Below are positions 43,479 through 52,293 of a DNA stretch of 64,000 bases, piece after piece. The notes under the pieces were generated by a model. The model was not told the origin of the DNA and ran no database searches. It worked only from the letters and a program-made list of their open reading frames with translations. The position numbers were made by a program, and so were the translations under genes. The stretch is from Candidatus Abyssobacteria bacterium SURF_5 (lineage in GTDB: Bacteria > Abyssobacteria > SURF-5). Each line of letters opens with the position of its first letter. The first letter of the stretch is position 1. The stretch is taken from the NCBI GenBank assembly GCA_003598085.1, contig QZKU01000084.1, positions 7,316-71,315 on the forward strand, given 5' to 3'.

Positions 43479-44921
43479 TCATTTTTGAGCTTCTTTCCGC
43501 CGTTCATCGATTTGGCGGACGATGTTGCGATGTACTTCTTTCGTAATCGGGAACTTGAGGAAAATGAGGATGCCGAGAACGAGTAGCACGCTCGGTATCG
43601 GGCCGAACAGCATCTTGATTCCAAGAAGAGCCTGCGGCGTTTGATCCACGTTCGGCACATACCCGACGAAATCAAGCAGATACCCGATGATCATGAAGGC
43701 GCCGCCGATTGCTCCTTTGCGAATGAGGGTCCAGATGCCGTAGAAGGCGCCTTCCCTGCGGTCGCCCACGTGCAGCTGGTCCCACTCGATGATGTCCGGC
43801 AGAATGGAGCCGGGAATCAGCCACAGGCCGATATTGAAGGCGCCGGCTATGATCATTGTCGCTCCGTAGATGAAGTAATCGCCGGGACCGAGCAGCAGGA
43901 TCACCCAGAGCAGCGCCGCATAGACAAGCATAGTAAAGATATACGCGTTCTTCTTTCCGATGCGCCCGGTCAACTTTATCCAGAGCGGAATTGAGATGAA
44001 CACGCCCACGAAGAACGCGGCGAAGAAATGAGGATACAGGTCCTCGCGCTGAAAATAGTACTTCACGATGTAGCGGGTGACGGCGATTGTCGTGTAGTTT
44101 GAAATGGCGGTGCACGAGGATGTCAGCACGAGCAAGAGGAAAGGACGATTGCCGGCGGTTGCTTTCAAGGATTTGAGCAGCGGGAGCTTTGATGTTTTCG
44201 AGAGGTCGGGATTCTCACGCGTTCCGAAATAGGTGAAAAGTCCTGAAGCGATTGCCAGAACCGCAACCAGCAGTCCGAGAAAAGAGAAGTCGCCTCGTTG
44301 CGTGGCGAAAATTCCGACCAGGATGACCGGCGCCATTGTGCCGAGGATGTCCCCGAGGGTCGCAAAGACCTGCTGGTAGGCTGATAAACGAGTTCTCTCG
44401 TCATAATCGAGGGTGATCTCCGGCGCCAGCGCGAAATAGGGAGTTTCCCAGACTGTCCGGAACGTATAAAAGACAATAAATACAATGGCGAAATAGAGGG
44501 AAGCAGCTTGTATGGACAGGTTGAGCGGCGGAGAGAAGAGCAGGAAAAAGAGGATAGCCGCCGGGAACATGCCGATCATGATGTAGGGGCGGCGGCGGCC
44601 CCATTTCCACGAGGTATGGTCGGATACGTGGCCCATCAACGGATCGGTCACGGCGTCCCATACCTGCGCGAGCGCCATAACGGCGCCAACTGTTGTGGAG
44701 GCTATGAGAACTATGTCGGTATAAAAGAACAGCAGGTGAACGCTGATCATGGTCGCCATTCCATTTAGCCCGATCATGGACGACCCGTATCCGATCAGCG
44801 TTTTCAGCGGGAGCCGGAAGGCCCGCGCCGCGGTTTCGGCCGCGCCGACGGGGGCTGCCTGATTATCATTACCGGTCGAGCATGAAAGCACTTCGCCGGC
44901 ATTTCCTTTATCCATTACCAC
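43479..44921 (-). CDS. GPH family sodium/proton:sugar symporter (MFS-type)
   Basis: A 480-residue transporter with about twelve transmembrane helices. The N-terminal segment (LKTLIGYGSSMIGLNGMAT), the VWDAVTDPLMGHVSDHTSWKWGRRRPY motif and the mid-chain GPGDYFIYGATMIIAG region match the glycoside-pentoside-hexuronide:cation symporter family. Members take up sugars or sugar acids with Na+ or H+. It is followed 80 bases later by the RraA-like gene on the same strand. The substrate is unknown. Confidence 0.88.
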   Translation of the reverse strand: MVMDKGNAGEVLSCSTGNDNQAAPVGAAETAARAFRLPLKTLIGYGSSMIGLNGMATMISVHLLFFYTDIVLIASTTVGAVMALAQVWDAVTDPLMGHVSDHTSWKWGRRRPYIMIGMFPAAILFFLLFSPPLNLSIQAASLYFAIVFIVFYTFRTVWETPYFALAPEITLDYDERTRLSAYQQVFATLGDILGTMAPVILVGIFATQRGDFSFLGLLVAVLAIASGLFTYFGTRENPDLSKTSKLPLLKSLKATAGNRPFLLLVLTSSCTAISNYTTIAVTRYIVKYYFQREDLYPHFFAAFFVGVFISIPLWIKLTGRIGKKNAYIFTMLVYAALLWVILLLGPGDYFIYGATMIIAGAFNIGLWLIPGSILPDIIEWDQLHVGDRREGAFYGIWTLIRKGAIGGAFMIIGYLLDFVGYVPNVDQTPQALLGIKMLFGPIPSVLLVLGILIFLKFPITKEVHRNIVRQIDERRKEAQK

Positions 44922-45173
44922 CTGGTCTTGAAGAATAATTGTTCACGTTGCGGCACCCGTAATTTTGCTGGCACAATTCATGCTCAAATTGTCCTCATTG
45001 TAGTACGCCTGACCGAAACGCGTCAACATGTTTTTCCGGTGGCGGGGGTATGTATAAAAATGATGATTATTCATAAACCTTTGAAATAACAAGCGATAAC
45101 CCACTTCTTAACGAGGAGCCCCGGTTCTGCCTAGTATGGACAAGCGGAACACCCTCAGGAGGGGAAAATCCTG

Positions 45174-47381
45174 ATGCAGTGGCAAGCTGGACCATTTGAT
45201 GGTTCAAAAACGTCCACCCAACACGCCGCCGACGAGTTTCTTGCCGCTTTTATCCTGGCCAAGAAAAACCTCCAGTTGTATCCTGCCGGCAACGCCATGG
45301 TCAACGAGTCGCTGCAAAAGGTTCTTTCGATAATGAAAAAGCGCTTCCCGGATGAAGAGGTTGTGGAGCTTCTGATCGAGAAGAAGCGGATTCGGGTTAA
45401 CAGAAAAGAAGGAACGACAAACGACCCTCGAGTTCAGGATTTGGCGCTCGAATGTTTCAAGCGGGGCGTCAGGAAAATCTTTCTCGATTCGTTTATTCCG
45501 GTGGAGGAACTGAGGGCTCTGCTCGGGATCCTGAACCTGCCGAGGGAGAGCATAGCGAAGGCAGGCGGCATCGAGAAATTCACCAAGAGCCGCAACCTGG
45601 TCCATGCGCTCGTCGAGGAAACCGCCGAGTTAATGATCGTCGATGGCGAGAGTTTTTTCCTGCCTGACGAACTCGCCCCGCAAGGCACTGACAGTCCTCC
45701 CGATTCGCGCGAGCCGGACAGTGCCGAATTAATTGGGAGCATGTTTGTGCGCATTCAAGGCGGGAGCGCTCAGGACATGAAACGCCTTCAAATGCTGCTG
45801 AAGGAGCCGAGCCGCTTTTCCCGCGCGCTCGAGAGGTTCGCCCTCCAGTTCGATCAGGCAGAGGGGGATGCCGCTGATGACTCGCAGATAGCTCGATTGC
45901 GGCAGGCGTTGAAGGCGATCGAAACCGCCTCCACGCACCTGTCGTCCGAAGAAGAACGGCATGAAGTGGTACAGAACCTGGCGCTGTCGGTGCTGAATAT
46001 GTCGGCGGGTATGAGGGGAGATCTGGTCAGAGATGGCCTTGTGCCGAACCTGGCGCTCAAGAGCATCGAGTCGGAGATTCTCAGCCTGTTTCCCGCTTCG
46101 CAACTTGCCGATGCGCTCCTGGAGAATTTTGAGGCGAGCGGGGGATCGGCTTCCGTGTTGCAGGGATACTTCAAGAACCTGAAATTGAGCGGGGCAAACA
46201 AAGCGGAGTTGGCGGGGATTCTGCGGGACGGTCTCAGCACGAAAGGCAAGCTGACTTCCGAGACAGAGGAAGTCCTTTTCGCAGAAGAGAGGAGCCTTCC
46301 TGAAGCTGCGGGCGGTCCTGATGCCGGCGCCCCGCCCCACATGCTTGTGATGGAGCAGTATCCTTGTGAGAAGGTGTTGTTTCTTCCAGAGGAACGCTCC
46401 CGATTGGATGTGCAAGTCGCGGAGGAACTGCAAGCCCCGATCGAATACCAGCTGACACCCATCCTGCTCGAGTTGATGAGATACGAAAATGTCGCGACTC
46501 ATCATGCGGCGATCTTGAAGCGGGTCCGGGAGTCGATGGAATATCTGATCGAAAAGCATGATTTTGAGAGGGCTGCGCAGCTTCTGAAGAACCTGAAGGA
46601 GGAGTTCGAACGGAAAAAACGGATGTTTTCCCAGCAGCAGCTCAAGCCGTTTGTCTCATTGCTGGAAGAATACAGCGAGGGCGCCGTTGTGCGAGAACTG
46701 GCGGCTACGTTGCGAAACATGCAGGGCGAGGGACCCGAATTCGAGCGAGTGGTCCAATATTTTGAAGCGGCTGGGCCGCCCGCCGTCTCGCAACTCATGG
46801 GGACGCTCGAAGAGGAGAAATCGCGGCGAGCCCGGCTGCTGATCTGCAAAGTGATCGCTCGCGCCGGCGACAAGAACGTGGTTGCAGTGGCTGAAAAGCT
46901 GAAGCACCCGAAATGGTTTGTCGTGCGAAATGCGGTTTCGATACTGGCGCAGACCGGTTCGCCTGCCTGCGTGCCATATCTGGAATTCGCGCTTGCACAC
47001 AAGGATTCGCGCGTTCGCAAGGAGGCACTGAGGGCGCTGGCGGCGATCCGGTCGGGCGAAGCCGTGGAACTTTTGTGCTCCACGTTGGACGATGACGACC
47101 CGGCTATCTGCAAAACGGCGCTCGGGTGGGTGGCGGCGATTGAGGCGGAGCAAGCCGTTCCGATTTTACAGCGGCATTTATCGGGGCGGGCGATTTTCCA
47201 GCGGGATGATGAATTCCTACGATTGTCCGTTGATGCGCTGAAATCGATAGCAACGAAGCCGGCTTTGTCTATACTCGAGAAACTTGCGCAAACCCGCAGC
47301 TTTTTCCGCCGCCGGAAGGCGGCTGCGATTCGAGCGCTCGCAGGCGCGGCTCTTCGTGATCTAAGCGAGGCGAATGTATGA
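45174..47381 (+). CDS. HEAT-repeat protein with a conserved N-terminal sensory-type domain
   Basis: A 735-residue cytosolic protein. The first 180 residues contain a helical domain (FILAKKNLQLYPAGNAMVN, ELRALLGILNL) whose pattern recurs at the start of the next protein. The C-terminal third (about 520-730) is made of HEAT-like repeats (VVRNAVSILAQTGSPACVPYL, RKEALRALAAI). HEAT arrays bind proteins. It overlaps the next gene by 4 bases (ATGA), so the two are made together. It has no catalytic motif; a scaffold role beside the cyclic-di-GMP phosphodiesterase is plausible but inferred. Confidence 0.75.
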   Translation: MQWQAGPFDGSKTSTQHAADEFLAAFILAKKNLQLYPAGNAMVNESLQKVLSIMKKRFPDEEVVELLIEKKRIRVNRKEGTTNDPRVQDLALECFKRGVRKIFLDSFIPVEELRALLGILNLPRESIAKAGGIEKFTKSRNLVHALVEETAELMIVDGESFFLPDELAPQGTDSPPDSREPDSAELIGSMFVRIQGGSAQDMKRLQMLLKEPSRFSRALERFALQFDQAEGDAADDSQIARLRQALKAIETASTHLSSEEERHEVVQNLALSVLNMSAGMRGDLVRDGLVPNLALKSIESEILSLFPASQLADALLENFEASGGSASVLQGYFKNLKLSGANKAELAGILRDGLSTKGKLTSETEEVLFAEERSLPEAAGGPDAGAPPHMLVMEQYPCEKVLFLPEERSRLDVQVAEELQAPIEYQLTPILLELMRYENVATHHAAILKRVRESMEYLIEKHDFERAAQLLKNLKEEFERKKRMFSQQQLKPFVSLLEEYSEGAVVRELAATLRNMQGEGPEFERVVQYFEAAGPPAVSQLMGTLEEEKSRRARLLICKVIARAGDKNVVAVAEKLKHPKWFVVRNAVSILAQTGSPACVPYLEFALAHKDSRVRKEALRALAAIRSGEAVELLCSTLDDDDPAICKTALGWVAAIEAEQAVPILQRHLSGRAIFQRDDEFLRLSVDALKSIATKPALSILEKLAQTRSFFRRRKAAAIRALAGAALRDLSEANV

Positions 47382-48730
47382 TCGAACATCATGCGGGCGC
47401 ACCCGAAATAATAGCGCGAATAGCGGCCGTTGCGCGGAATGTTGGCGTCTATCCGCCAAAACACCCGATGGTGCTGCAATCGGCCGAAGATCTGATGAAA
47501 CTGATTCGCTCGACCCCGGCGGGCAGCGCTCGTGTCACCGCCCACATGGTGAATTCCGAGCTGTACTTTGAAAAGGAAATGCTTCCCGACGAGACAATCA
47601 AGCATTCTTTTCTCGTCCAATTCCTCAAGGAACGCGGCATCAACAGTATTTCCATCAATCGGGATGCCGAGCCGGAAGCCATCGCGAATTTTTTCGCTGT
47701 TCTGGCGGCGGAAAAACAGAAGAATCCCGATAAGCGGGAGTTGAGGAAAAACTTGGAGGAAAAGAAGATATCCGGCGTCGAATTCGACAATCTTTTAGCG
47801 GTCGACCTGATGGAGAAGGCGTACGACCTGAGCGAGACGGAAACAGGTGAAGCGGCATCCCAATCGTATCAGGGCGCCGTCGAGTGCCTGAAAGCCGTCG
47901 AACAGGATGTCGCGGCTGAATCGCCCGGAATAGACAAGGAGGCGCTTCAGAAGATAGTATCCTCCTTATTGGAAGAATTTCTCGGCGACCGCAACGCGCG
48001 CATGGGCATCATGAGCATGAAAAACTACGATCAGCTCCTGTTCCATCACTCGGTGAATGTCGCCGTAACCGCGCTTCTGATCGCTCGAAAGCTTCCTCTA
48101 TCGGCAGAATGTATTAATGCCATAGGCGTGAGCGCGCTGCTGCATGACATAGGAAAACTGAAAATCCCGCGCGAAATCGCCGCGAACCCCGGCCGGCTGA
48201 CCGATGCCGAGTGGAACATCATCCGGCGTCATCCGATAGAGGGCGCCCAGATGCTGATGCGATACGAGGGTCTGGGTGATCTGCCGGTACTGGCGGCCTT
48301 CGAGCATCACGCCGGCTATGACTTGAGCGGCTATCCGCCGGTCAAGGGCAAAAGTCATCCGCATGCGGTTGCGCGAATAATAGGGATCGCCGATGCATAT
48401 GAGGCGATGACGGCCAGCCGCCCGTATCGGCCGGCACAAACGCTGGACTATGCCGTAAAAGTCCTGCTTCACGGGTCGGGCACACATTTCGATCCTCTGC
48501 TCGTCAAGCTGTTTTTGAGTATCATCGGAGTATTTCCACCGGGCAGTCTGGTGCGGTTGCAGAACGGGGCTGCAGCGGTAGTGATCGAACCCGGTCAGGA
48601 TAATCCGTTCTTCCCAAAGGTCCGATTGCTGGACCGTCTTTCCTCCGATTCGGATGCACCTCTCGTTGATACCGCCGAGAATCCTTCCGAATACTCTGTC
48701 GTGGGTGTTGCCGATTCAGACAATATTTGA
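47378..48730 (+). CDS. HD-GYP domain protein, probable cyclic-di-GMP phosphodiesterase
   Basis: A 450-residue protein. Residues 1-160 form a domain like that at the start of the HEAT protein (VARNVGVYPPKHPMVLQS, SFLVQFLKERGINSISI). An HD-GYP domain follows: HSVNVAVTALLIARK, LLHDIGKLKIPR (metal ligands), RRHPIEGAQML and FEHHAGYDLSGYPP with the GYP hallmark. The domain hydrolyses cyclic di-GMP. The gene starts within the stop of the HEAT gene. A C-terminal tail of about 80 residues after the domain is not identified. Confidence 0.9.
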   Translation: MIEHHAGAPEIIARIAAVARNVGVYPPKHPMVLQSAEDLMKLIRSTPAGSARVTAHMVNSELYFEKEMLPDETIKHSFLVQFLKERGINSISINRDAEPEAIANFFAVLAAEKQKNPDKRELRKNLEEKKISGVEFDNLLAVDLMEKAYDLSETETGEAASQSYQGAVECLKAVEQDVAAESPGIDKEALQKIVSSLLEEFLGDRNARMGIMSMKNYDQLLFHHSVNVAVTALLIARKLPLSAECINAIGVSALLHDIGKLKIPREIAANPGRLTDAEWNIIRRHPIEGAQMLMRYEGLGDLPVLAAFEHHAGYDLSGYPPVKGKSHPHAVARIIGIADAYEAMTASRPYRPAQTLDYAVKVLLHGSGTHFDPLLVKLFLSIIGVFPPGSLVRLQNGAAAVVIEPGQDNPFFPKVRLLDRLSSDSDAPLVDTAENPSEYSVVGVADSDNI

Positions 48731-48785
48731 CAGAATCATACCGGAACAGAAAAAAAATGGGTCTTGATGGTGGGGAGGTGAACCC

Positions 48786-49262
48786 ATGACTATCTCTCGA
48801 AAGCTTAAAGACTACCTGGATTCACAAGGAATATCGTACGAAGTTTTATCGCATAAAGTCGCGTATACGGCGCAGGAAACCGCGGCTGCACAAGATGTTA
48901 CGGGTTGGAAGGTTGCGAAGAGCGTTGTTTGCTATTGTGACGGAAAATTCGTGCTCCTTGTGCTGCAAGCGCCAAACGTGGTTGATTTCAAGCTCCTGAA
49001 ACAGGAACTTGGGTGTCAGGAGACGCGGCTCGCGCACGAGCAGGAGATGGAGCAACTGTTCCCCGAGGTCGAGTTGGGAGCCGAATCGCCGTTCGGTAAT
49101 CTGTACGATTTGCCGGTCTACGTTGATAAGGGACTGGCAGAAATGGGCGAGATCATATTCAATGCCGGCTCCCACACCGAATCGATTAGAATGCGGTTTG
49201 ACGACTACAAAAAGTTGGTCAACCCGAAGATCATAGAGATATCGAAGATGGCGAAGGTGTAG
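48786..49262 (+). CDS. YbaK/aminoacyl-tRNA deacylase domain protein
   Basis: A 158-residue protein of the YbaK/ProX editing family. SYEVLSHKVAYTAQETAAAQ near the start and the later KSVVCYCDGKFVLLVLQA segment with a conserved lysine are typical of free-standing editing domains, which hydrolyse mischarged aminoacyl-tRNA such as Cys-tRNA-Pro or Ala-tRNA-Pro. GGGGAGGTG is 7 bases upstream of ATG. It sits alone on the plus strand, convergent with the selenoprotein gene. The exact tRNA substrate is not deduced. Confidence 0.88.
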   Translation: MTISRKLKDYLDSQGISYEVLSHKVAYTAQETAAAQDVTGWKVAKSVVCYCDGKFVLLVLQAPNVVDFKLLKQELGCQETRLAHEQEMEQLFPEVELGAESPFGNLYDLPVYVDKGLAEMGEIIFNAGSHTESIRMRFDDYKKLVNPKIIEISKMAKV

Positions 49263-49333
49263 GAATCACGCGTGCTTGCCCAATTTTCACCCCCCATTTC
49301 AGCCTGATGAGGAACTGCCTCTTTATGTCTGGC

Positions 49334-49930
49334 CTAATCGGGCGCCTCTTCACAAGGAGTCGCTTTCTTCGCCCACAGGCTGCCCGGATACCGCTTCTGC
49401 AACTCAACATATACCCGCTTCAGGTGCTTCGGCTCGTGCGTTTGCTTGTATCGCGCGACTCCCTCATAGAAAATCGCCTGAGGGGCGGCGGCGCTGGCCG
49501 GATACCGATCGGCGACGCTTCTCAGCTCCGCCATCGCGAGTTCGAGCTGGCCGATGTCGAAATTCTCCATCGCCCGAATCAACTCCAGTTGGCCCACCAG
49601 TTCCGCCGGCGGCATATACCCGACGGTATGAAAGCGCGGGTTGCCGTCCTGCTCAAGAACAAACAGGGTCGGCGTCCAGCGAACGCGGTATTTCTTCATC
49701 AGCTCGGTCGGCTTCACAAAATTGCATTGCGATTTCAGGGGAACGAACAGGTCGTTGATCTCTTGAATCACTTCATCGGTTGGATACGTAACTGTATCCA
49801 TCTTCTTGCAGCCCAGTCACCCGGGAAACCAGAAGTCAAGATAGACGAGCCTGTTGCGGTTCCTTGCCTCGTCAAGCGCCTGCTGATAATCGACCAGCCA
49901 ATTGATAGCTGTTTTCACTGAATCCGCCAT
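49334..49930 (-). CDS. Thioredoxin-fold selenoprotein with in-frame UGA (Sec38) and TPR-like C-terminus
   Basis: ATG 49930 has AAAGGAG 8 bases upstream. The frame is open through 37 codons to TGA (49819-49817) and then continues open to 49334, giving 198 residues. The text around the TGA reads VYLDFWFPG-U-LGCKKMDTVTY, and U-L-G-C falls exactly on the CxxC active site of the thioredoxin-7/Trx-like family (typically W-C-G-P-C-K). So UGA stands for selenocysteine 38, with Cys41 as partner. The C-terminal half (about 110-185) has TPR-like helices. A hairpin meeting bacterial SECIS rules follows the UGA. A likely cytosolic thiol or selenol redox protein. Without recoding, the gene would be truncated and its start misplaced at 49801. 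Confidence 0.85.
49782..49799 (-). promoter_or_regulatory. Candidate bacterial SECIS element
   Basis: In the selenoprotein mRNA GGAUAC and GUAUCC form a perfect 6-bp stem with the loop AGUUAC. The loop begins 23 bases after the UGA and has a G among its first two bases. That fits the published bacterial SECIS rule of 16-37 bases and a G in the first loop positions. Confidence 0.65.
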
Positions 49931-50218
49931 TGGAATCTTCTCCTTTCATGTAATAAACTACAATAAATTTAACAGCGGCGGGTTTGAAAAGTAAGCCGCG
50001 ATTATTTGGCGGAATTCAGACAGTGGGAGTTCATGCACAGACAGCGCGGGAGGTCGCGCACACGATGCAATGGTCGAAGCGTTATGCGAAGCATCTCTAT
50101 AGGACTGAAGTTATGACTATTTTCGACAATACGATTAACTTGGTATTGTTCCTGCTCCTCCCCACGGCATTCAGTTCAGGAAGATAGTTGGGGTGGGTGA
50201 TCATATCGAGGAGGGAAA

Positions 50219-50503
50219 ATGAGCAAGATTATGCAGCGCGGGCGATTCCTTTCAGACACGGCTGGAGCCTTTTTACTCGCCATGGTCAGTCTGGCGATTC
50301 TTTCCGGATGCGCAAGCGGGCCCATGGAGACGGCGCACAAGGTGCATTCGTACACGCCCTGTGGAATGATGATGAACGCCGTCATGGACCATCCGCAAGC
50401 ATGTCCGCACCATCCAGAGGAGGTGGGCGAGCCGGGAGTCGAAGCGGATGCGACCGAAGCGCCCGAGAGTTCGGCGGGCGCATCGGCCGGACATGCGCAT
50501 TAA
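50219..50503 (+). CDS. Small lipoprotein with Met/His/Cys-rich metal-like motif
   Basis: A 94-residue lipoprotein. The signal peptide ends in LAILSGC (lipobox, Cys about residue 31). The short mature chain contains CGMMMNAVMDHPQACPHHPEE and ends in HAH, a set of Met, His and Cys that could bind soft metals such as copper or mercury. The final part is Ala/Ser/Glu-rich. The ribosome site GAGGG is near ATG. It is followed 90 bases later by a very small CPIC protein gene, so the two are probably cotranscribed. The family is not recognised. Confidence 0.6.
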   Translation: MSKIMQRGRFLSDTAGAFLLAMVSLAILSGCASGPMETAHKVHSYTPCGMMMNAVMDHPQACPHHPEEVGEPGVEADATEAPESSAGASAGHAH

Positions 50504-50594
50504 CCCAGCGAATTCTGCAAGATTTGATTATCTAACGAATGACGCGCTTCCGCAAGCCCAGTAGCTTGGTTCCCGATTCATGGAGGATTTCAGA

Positions 50595-50711
50595 ATGTGT
50601 CCGATATGTATTGTCATTGCGGCTCTCGCCTCGATAGCATTTGTCGCAGCCAGATTGATACCATGGAAGAAGCAGCCAAACCTTGCTCCTGAGATCATCA
50701 GTAAAGATTGA
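50595..50711 (+). CDS. 38-residue membrane peptide with CPIC motif
   Basis: A very short gene that starts at ATG 50595 with GGAGG 8 bases upstream. It encodes 38 residues: an N-terminal CPIC motif (Cys2, Cys5), a hydrophobic helix (about 6-22) and a short charged tail. A CxxC at the membrane entrance suggests a metal- or redox-active membrane peptide like those near copper or mercury resistance genes; inference only. It is followed at once by a hairpin and lies in the same orientation as the preceding lipoprotein gene. Confidence 0.6.
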   Translation: MCPICIVIAALASIAFVAARLIPWKKQPNLAPEIISKD

Positions 50712-50738
50712 CCGCGGCCTTCCTTGAACTGCCGCGGT
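50711..50738. terminator. Hairpin after the CPIC peptide gene
   Basis: ACCGCGGC pairs perfectly with GCCGCGGT around a 12-base loop directly at the stop codon. There is no clear T run, so efficient termination is uncertain. Confidence 0.45.
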
Positions 50739-50831
50739 GATTCGGGATGACGGACATCTTGGAGGCGTTCCGGCAGGTTTCGGCAAGACATGTTTCCTGC
50801 GCTCAACAAGGTGAGAAGAAGACAGCCGCTT

Positions 50832-51413
50832 CTATTTGTGCGGGGCGTGGATAACGGCGAGAATAGTGGTTTCCTTTTCGCCGATGCATTCGACGCGATG
50901 GCGAAGCTTCGATTCGAAGTAGATGCAGTCGCCGGGACGCAGCACGTCGGTATGGTCTTCGAGCGTCACTTCCATTTCGCCGTCGAGCACGAAGATGAAC
51001 TCCTCGCCTTCGTGCGAGTATGCGTTGCGGTCTTTCTTGGTGGCGGGTTCGAGCGTAACCAGGAACGGCTCCATGAAGCGGTTCTTCTTGTCCTGGGCGA
51101 GCGACTCGTAGCGGTATCCGAATTTTATGCCTTCTTTCGAGGCGACTCGCGATACGTGCCGCCGCTCCTCGGCGCGAACGATGACGAATGGGGCCTCGGA
51201 CCTGTCCTCAAAGAAATGGCCGATCGGCACTTCGAGAGCCTGGCCGATTTTGATGAGCGTGCCAAGCGGCGGCGAGATCATGTGGTTTTCGATCTGGGAG
51301 AGCAGCGCGGAGGAGAACCCCGATTTTTCCGCCAGCTCAGGCAGGGATAACCCCTTTTCCTCTCTCAGTTTTTTGATTTTCTCGCCGACTTTCATCTCCT
51401 GTATTTCAGCCAT
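50832..51413 (-). CDS. XRE-family transcriptional regulator with cupin domain
   Basis: A 193-residue regulator. An N-terminal helix-turn-helix (about 12-65; GLSLPELAEKSGFSSALLSQIE) of the XRE type binds DNA, and a C-terminal cupin domain (about 110-185; HEGEEFIFVLDGEMEV and RPGDCIYFESKLRHRV) probably senses a small ligand. It follows the 2-oxoacid oxidoreductase gamma gene with a 3-base gap, so it probably regulates this operon, perhaps in response to an organic acid or its CoA ester. This is inference from position. Confidence 0.9.
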   Translation of the reverse strand: MAEIQEMKVGEKIKKLREEKGLSLPELAEKSGFSSALLSQIENHMISPPLGTLIKIGQALEVPIGHFFEDRSEAPFVIVRAEERRHVSRVASKEGIKFGYRYESLAQDKKNRFMEPFLVTLEPATKKDRNAYSHEGEEFIFVLDGEMEVTLEDHTDVLRPGDCIYFESKLRHRVECIGEKETTILAVIHAPHK

Positions 51414-51416
51414 TTC

Positions 51417-51962
51417 TCATCCTTTGCGCGCGAGACGCGCTCCGGTTTCTATAGCTTTGGTGTTCAGCGGTAAGGTCTTATGATATCGCTCCGCGATTGC
51501 CTTGGGAAGTGATTTCGTGATGCTTTCCATCGATACCACCTGCGTGCGCTCGACATAACCGCCGAGGGCCACCATATTCGCGATTTTGTCGTTCCCCATT
51601 TCCTGCGCTATCTGGTTTGCCGGCAAAAGCAAAACGTCGATGTCGGTTCTGTTCACTTGAGCGGCGTCGACCAGCGAGGTGTTGACCAACATGAATCCGC
51701 CCAGCCTCACGCGCGGCTGGAATTTGGAGAGCGACGGCCCGTTCATGACGATGACGGCGTGGGGATGTCCGGTCATCGGCGAGCCGATCTCCTCATCGGA
51801 CACCATGATGGTGCAATTTGCGGTGCCGCCTCTCATCTCGACGCCGTACGTGGGCATGTAGGTGACGCGCTTGCCCTCGAACATCGCGGCGTAGGCCAGG
51901 ATGTCGCCGATCAGCATGATGCCCTGTCCGCCAAACCCGGCCATGATCACATCGGTGTACAT
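51417..51962 (-). CDS. 2-oxoacid:ferredoxin oxidoreductase gamma subunit
   Basis: A 181-residue subunit with the gamma-domain pattern VIMAGFGGQGIMLIGDILAYA and YMPTYGVEMRGGTANCTI, which forms the CoA-binding fold of KorC/VorC/PorG. With the alpha, beta and ferredoxin genes (53087-55196) it would form a TPP-dependent 2-oxoacid:ferredoxin oxidoreductase that converts a 2-oxoacid and CoA to acyl-CoA and reduced ferredoxin. It lies 1.1 kb downstream of the beta gene, separated by a GIY-YIG cassette, in the same orientation, so the operon looks interrupted. Confidence 0.92.
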   Translation of the reverse strand: MYTDVIMAGFGGQGIMLIGDILAYAAMFEGKRVTYMPTYGVEMRGGTANCTIMVSDEEIGSPMTGHPHAVIVMNGPSLSKFQPRVRLGGFMLVNTSLVDAAQVNRTDIDVLLLPANQIAQEMGNDKIANMVALGGYVERTQVVSMESITKSLPKAIAERYHKTLPLNTKAIETGARLARKG

Positions 51963-52069
51963 ATGCCTCCTGGTTTCATGCTCTAAAACTAGTACGATTC
52001 AAGAAAAACCTCAACATGCTTCTTATTCTGATGTCCTGAGACATCGATGAATAAGCTTTTATTCTGAGG

Positions 52070-52293
52070 CAGTATTTAACAACAAGCTCTCAACATCCTT
52101 GTCATTCTGAGGCGCTACGCGCCGAAGAATCTCTCCTCGTCTCAGGAGAGAGATTCTTCGCTGCGCTCTTAACAACCTTTTCATTCGCTTCGTTCTATCA
52201 TCCTTGTCATTCTGAGGCGCTACGCGCCGAAGAATCTCTTGTTGTCCAGTAGAAAAGAGAGATTCTTCGCTTCGCTCAGAATGACAGAAAAAA
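52070..52293. repeat. Repeat block, left side of the GIY-YIG cassette
   Basis: It contains CATTCTGAGGCGCTACGCGCCGAAGAATCTC and its inverted form GAGATTCTTCGCTTCGCTCAGAATGAC several times. Bases 52147-52293 form a nearly identical direct repeat with 52833-52979, with a one-base indel and a few substitutions. Similar elements occur near 24.98 and 42.45 kb. Confidence 0.85.

Noticed and set aside
49801-49801. ATG 49801 as the start of a shorter thioredoxin-like protein
   Set aside because: There is no ribosome site and it would remove the redox site. ATG 49930 has a strong site and the frame continues through UGA.
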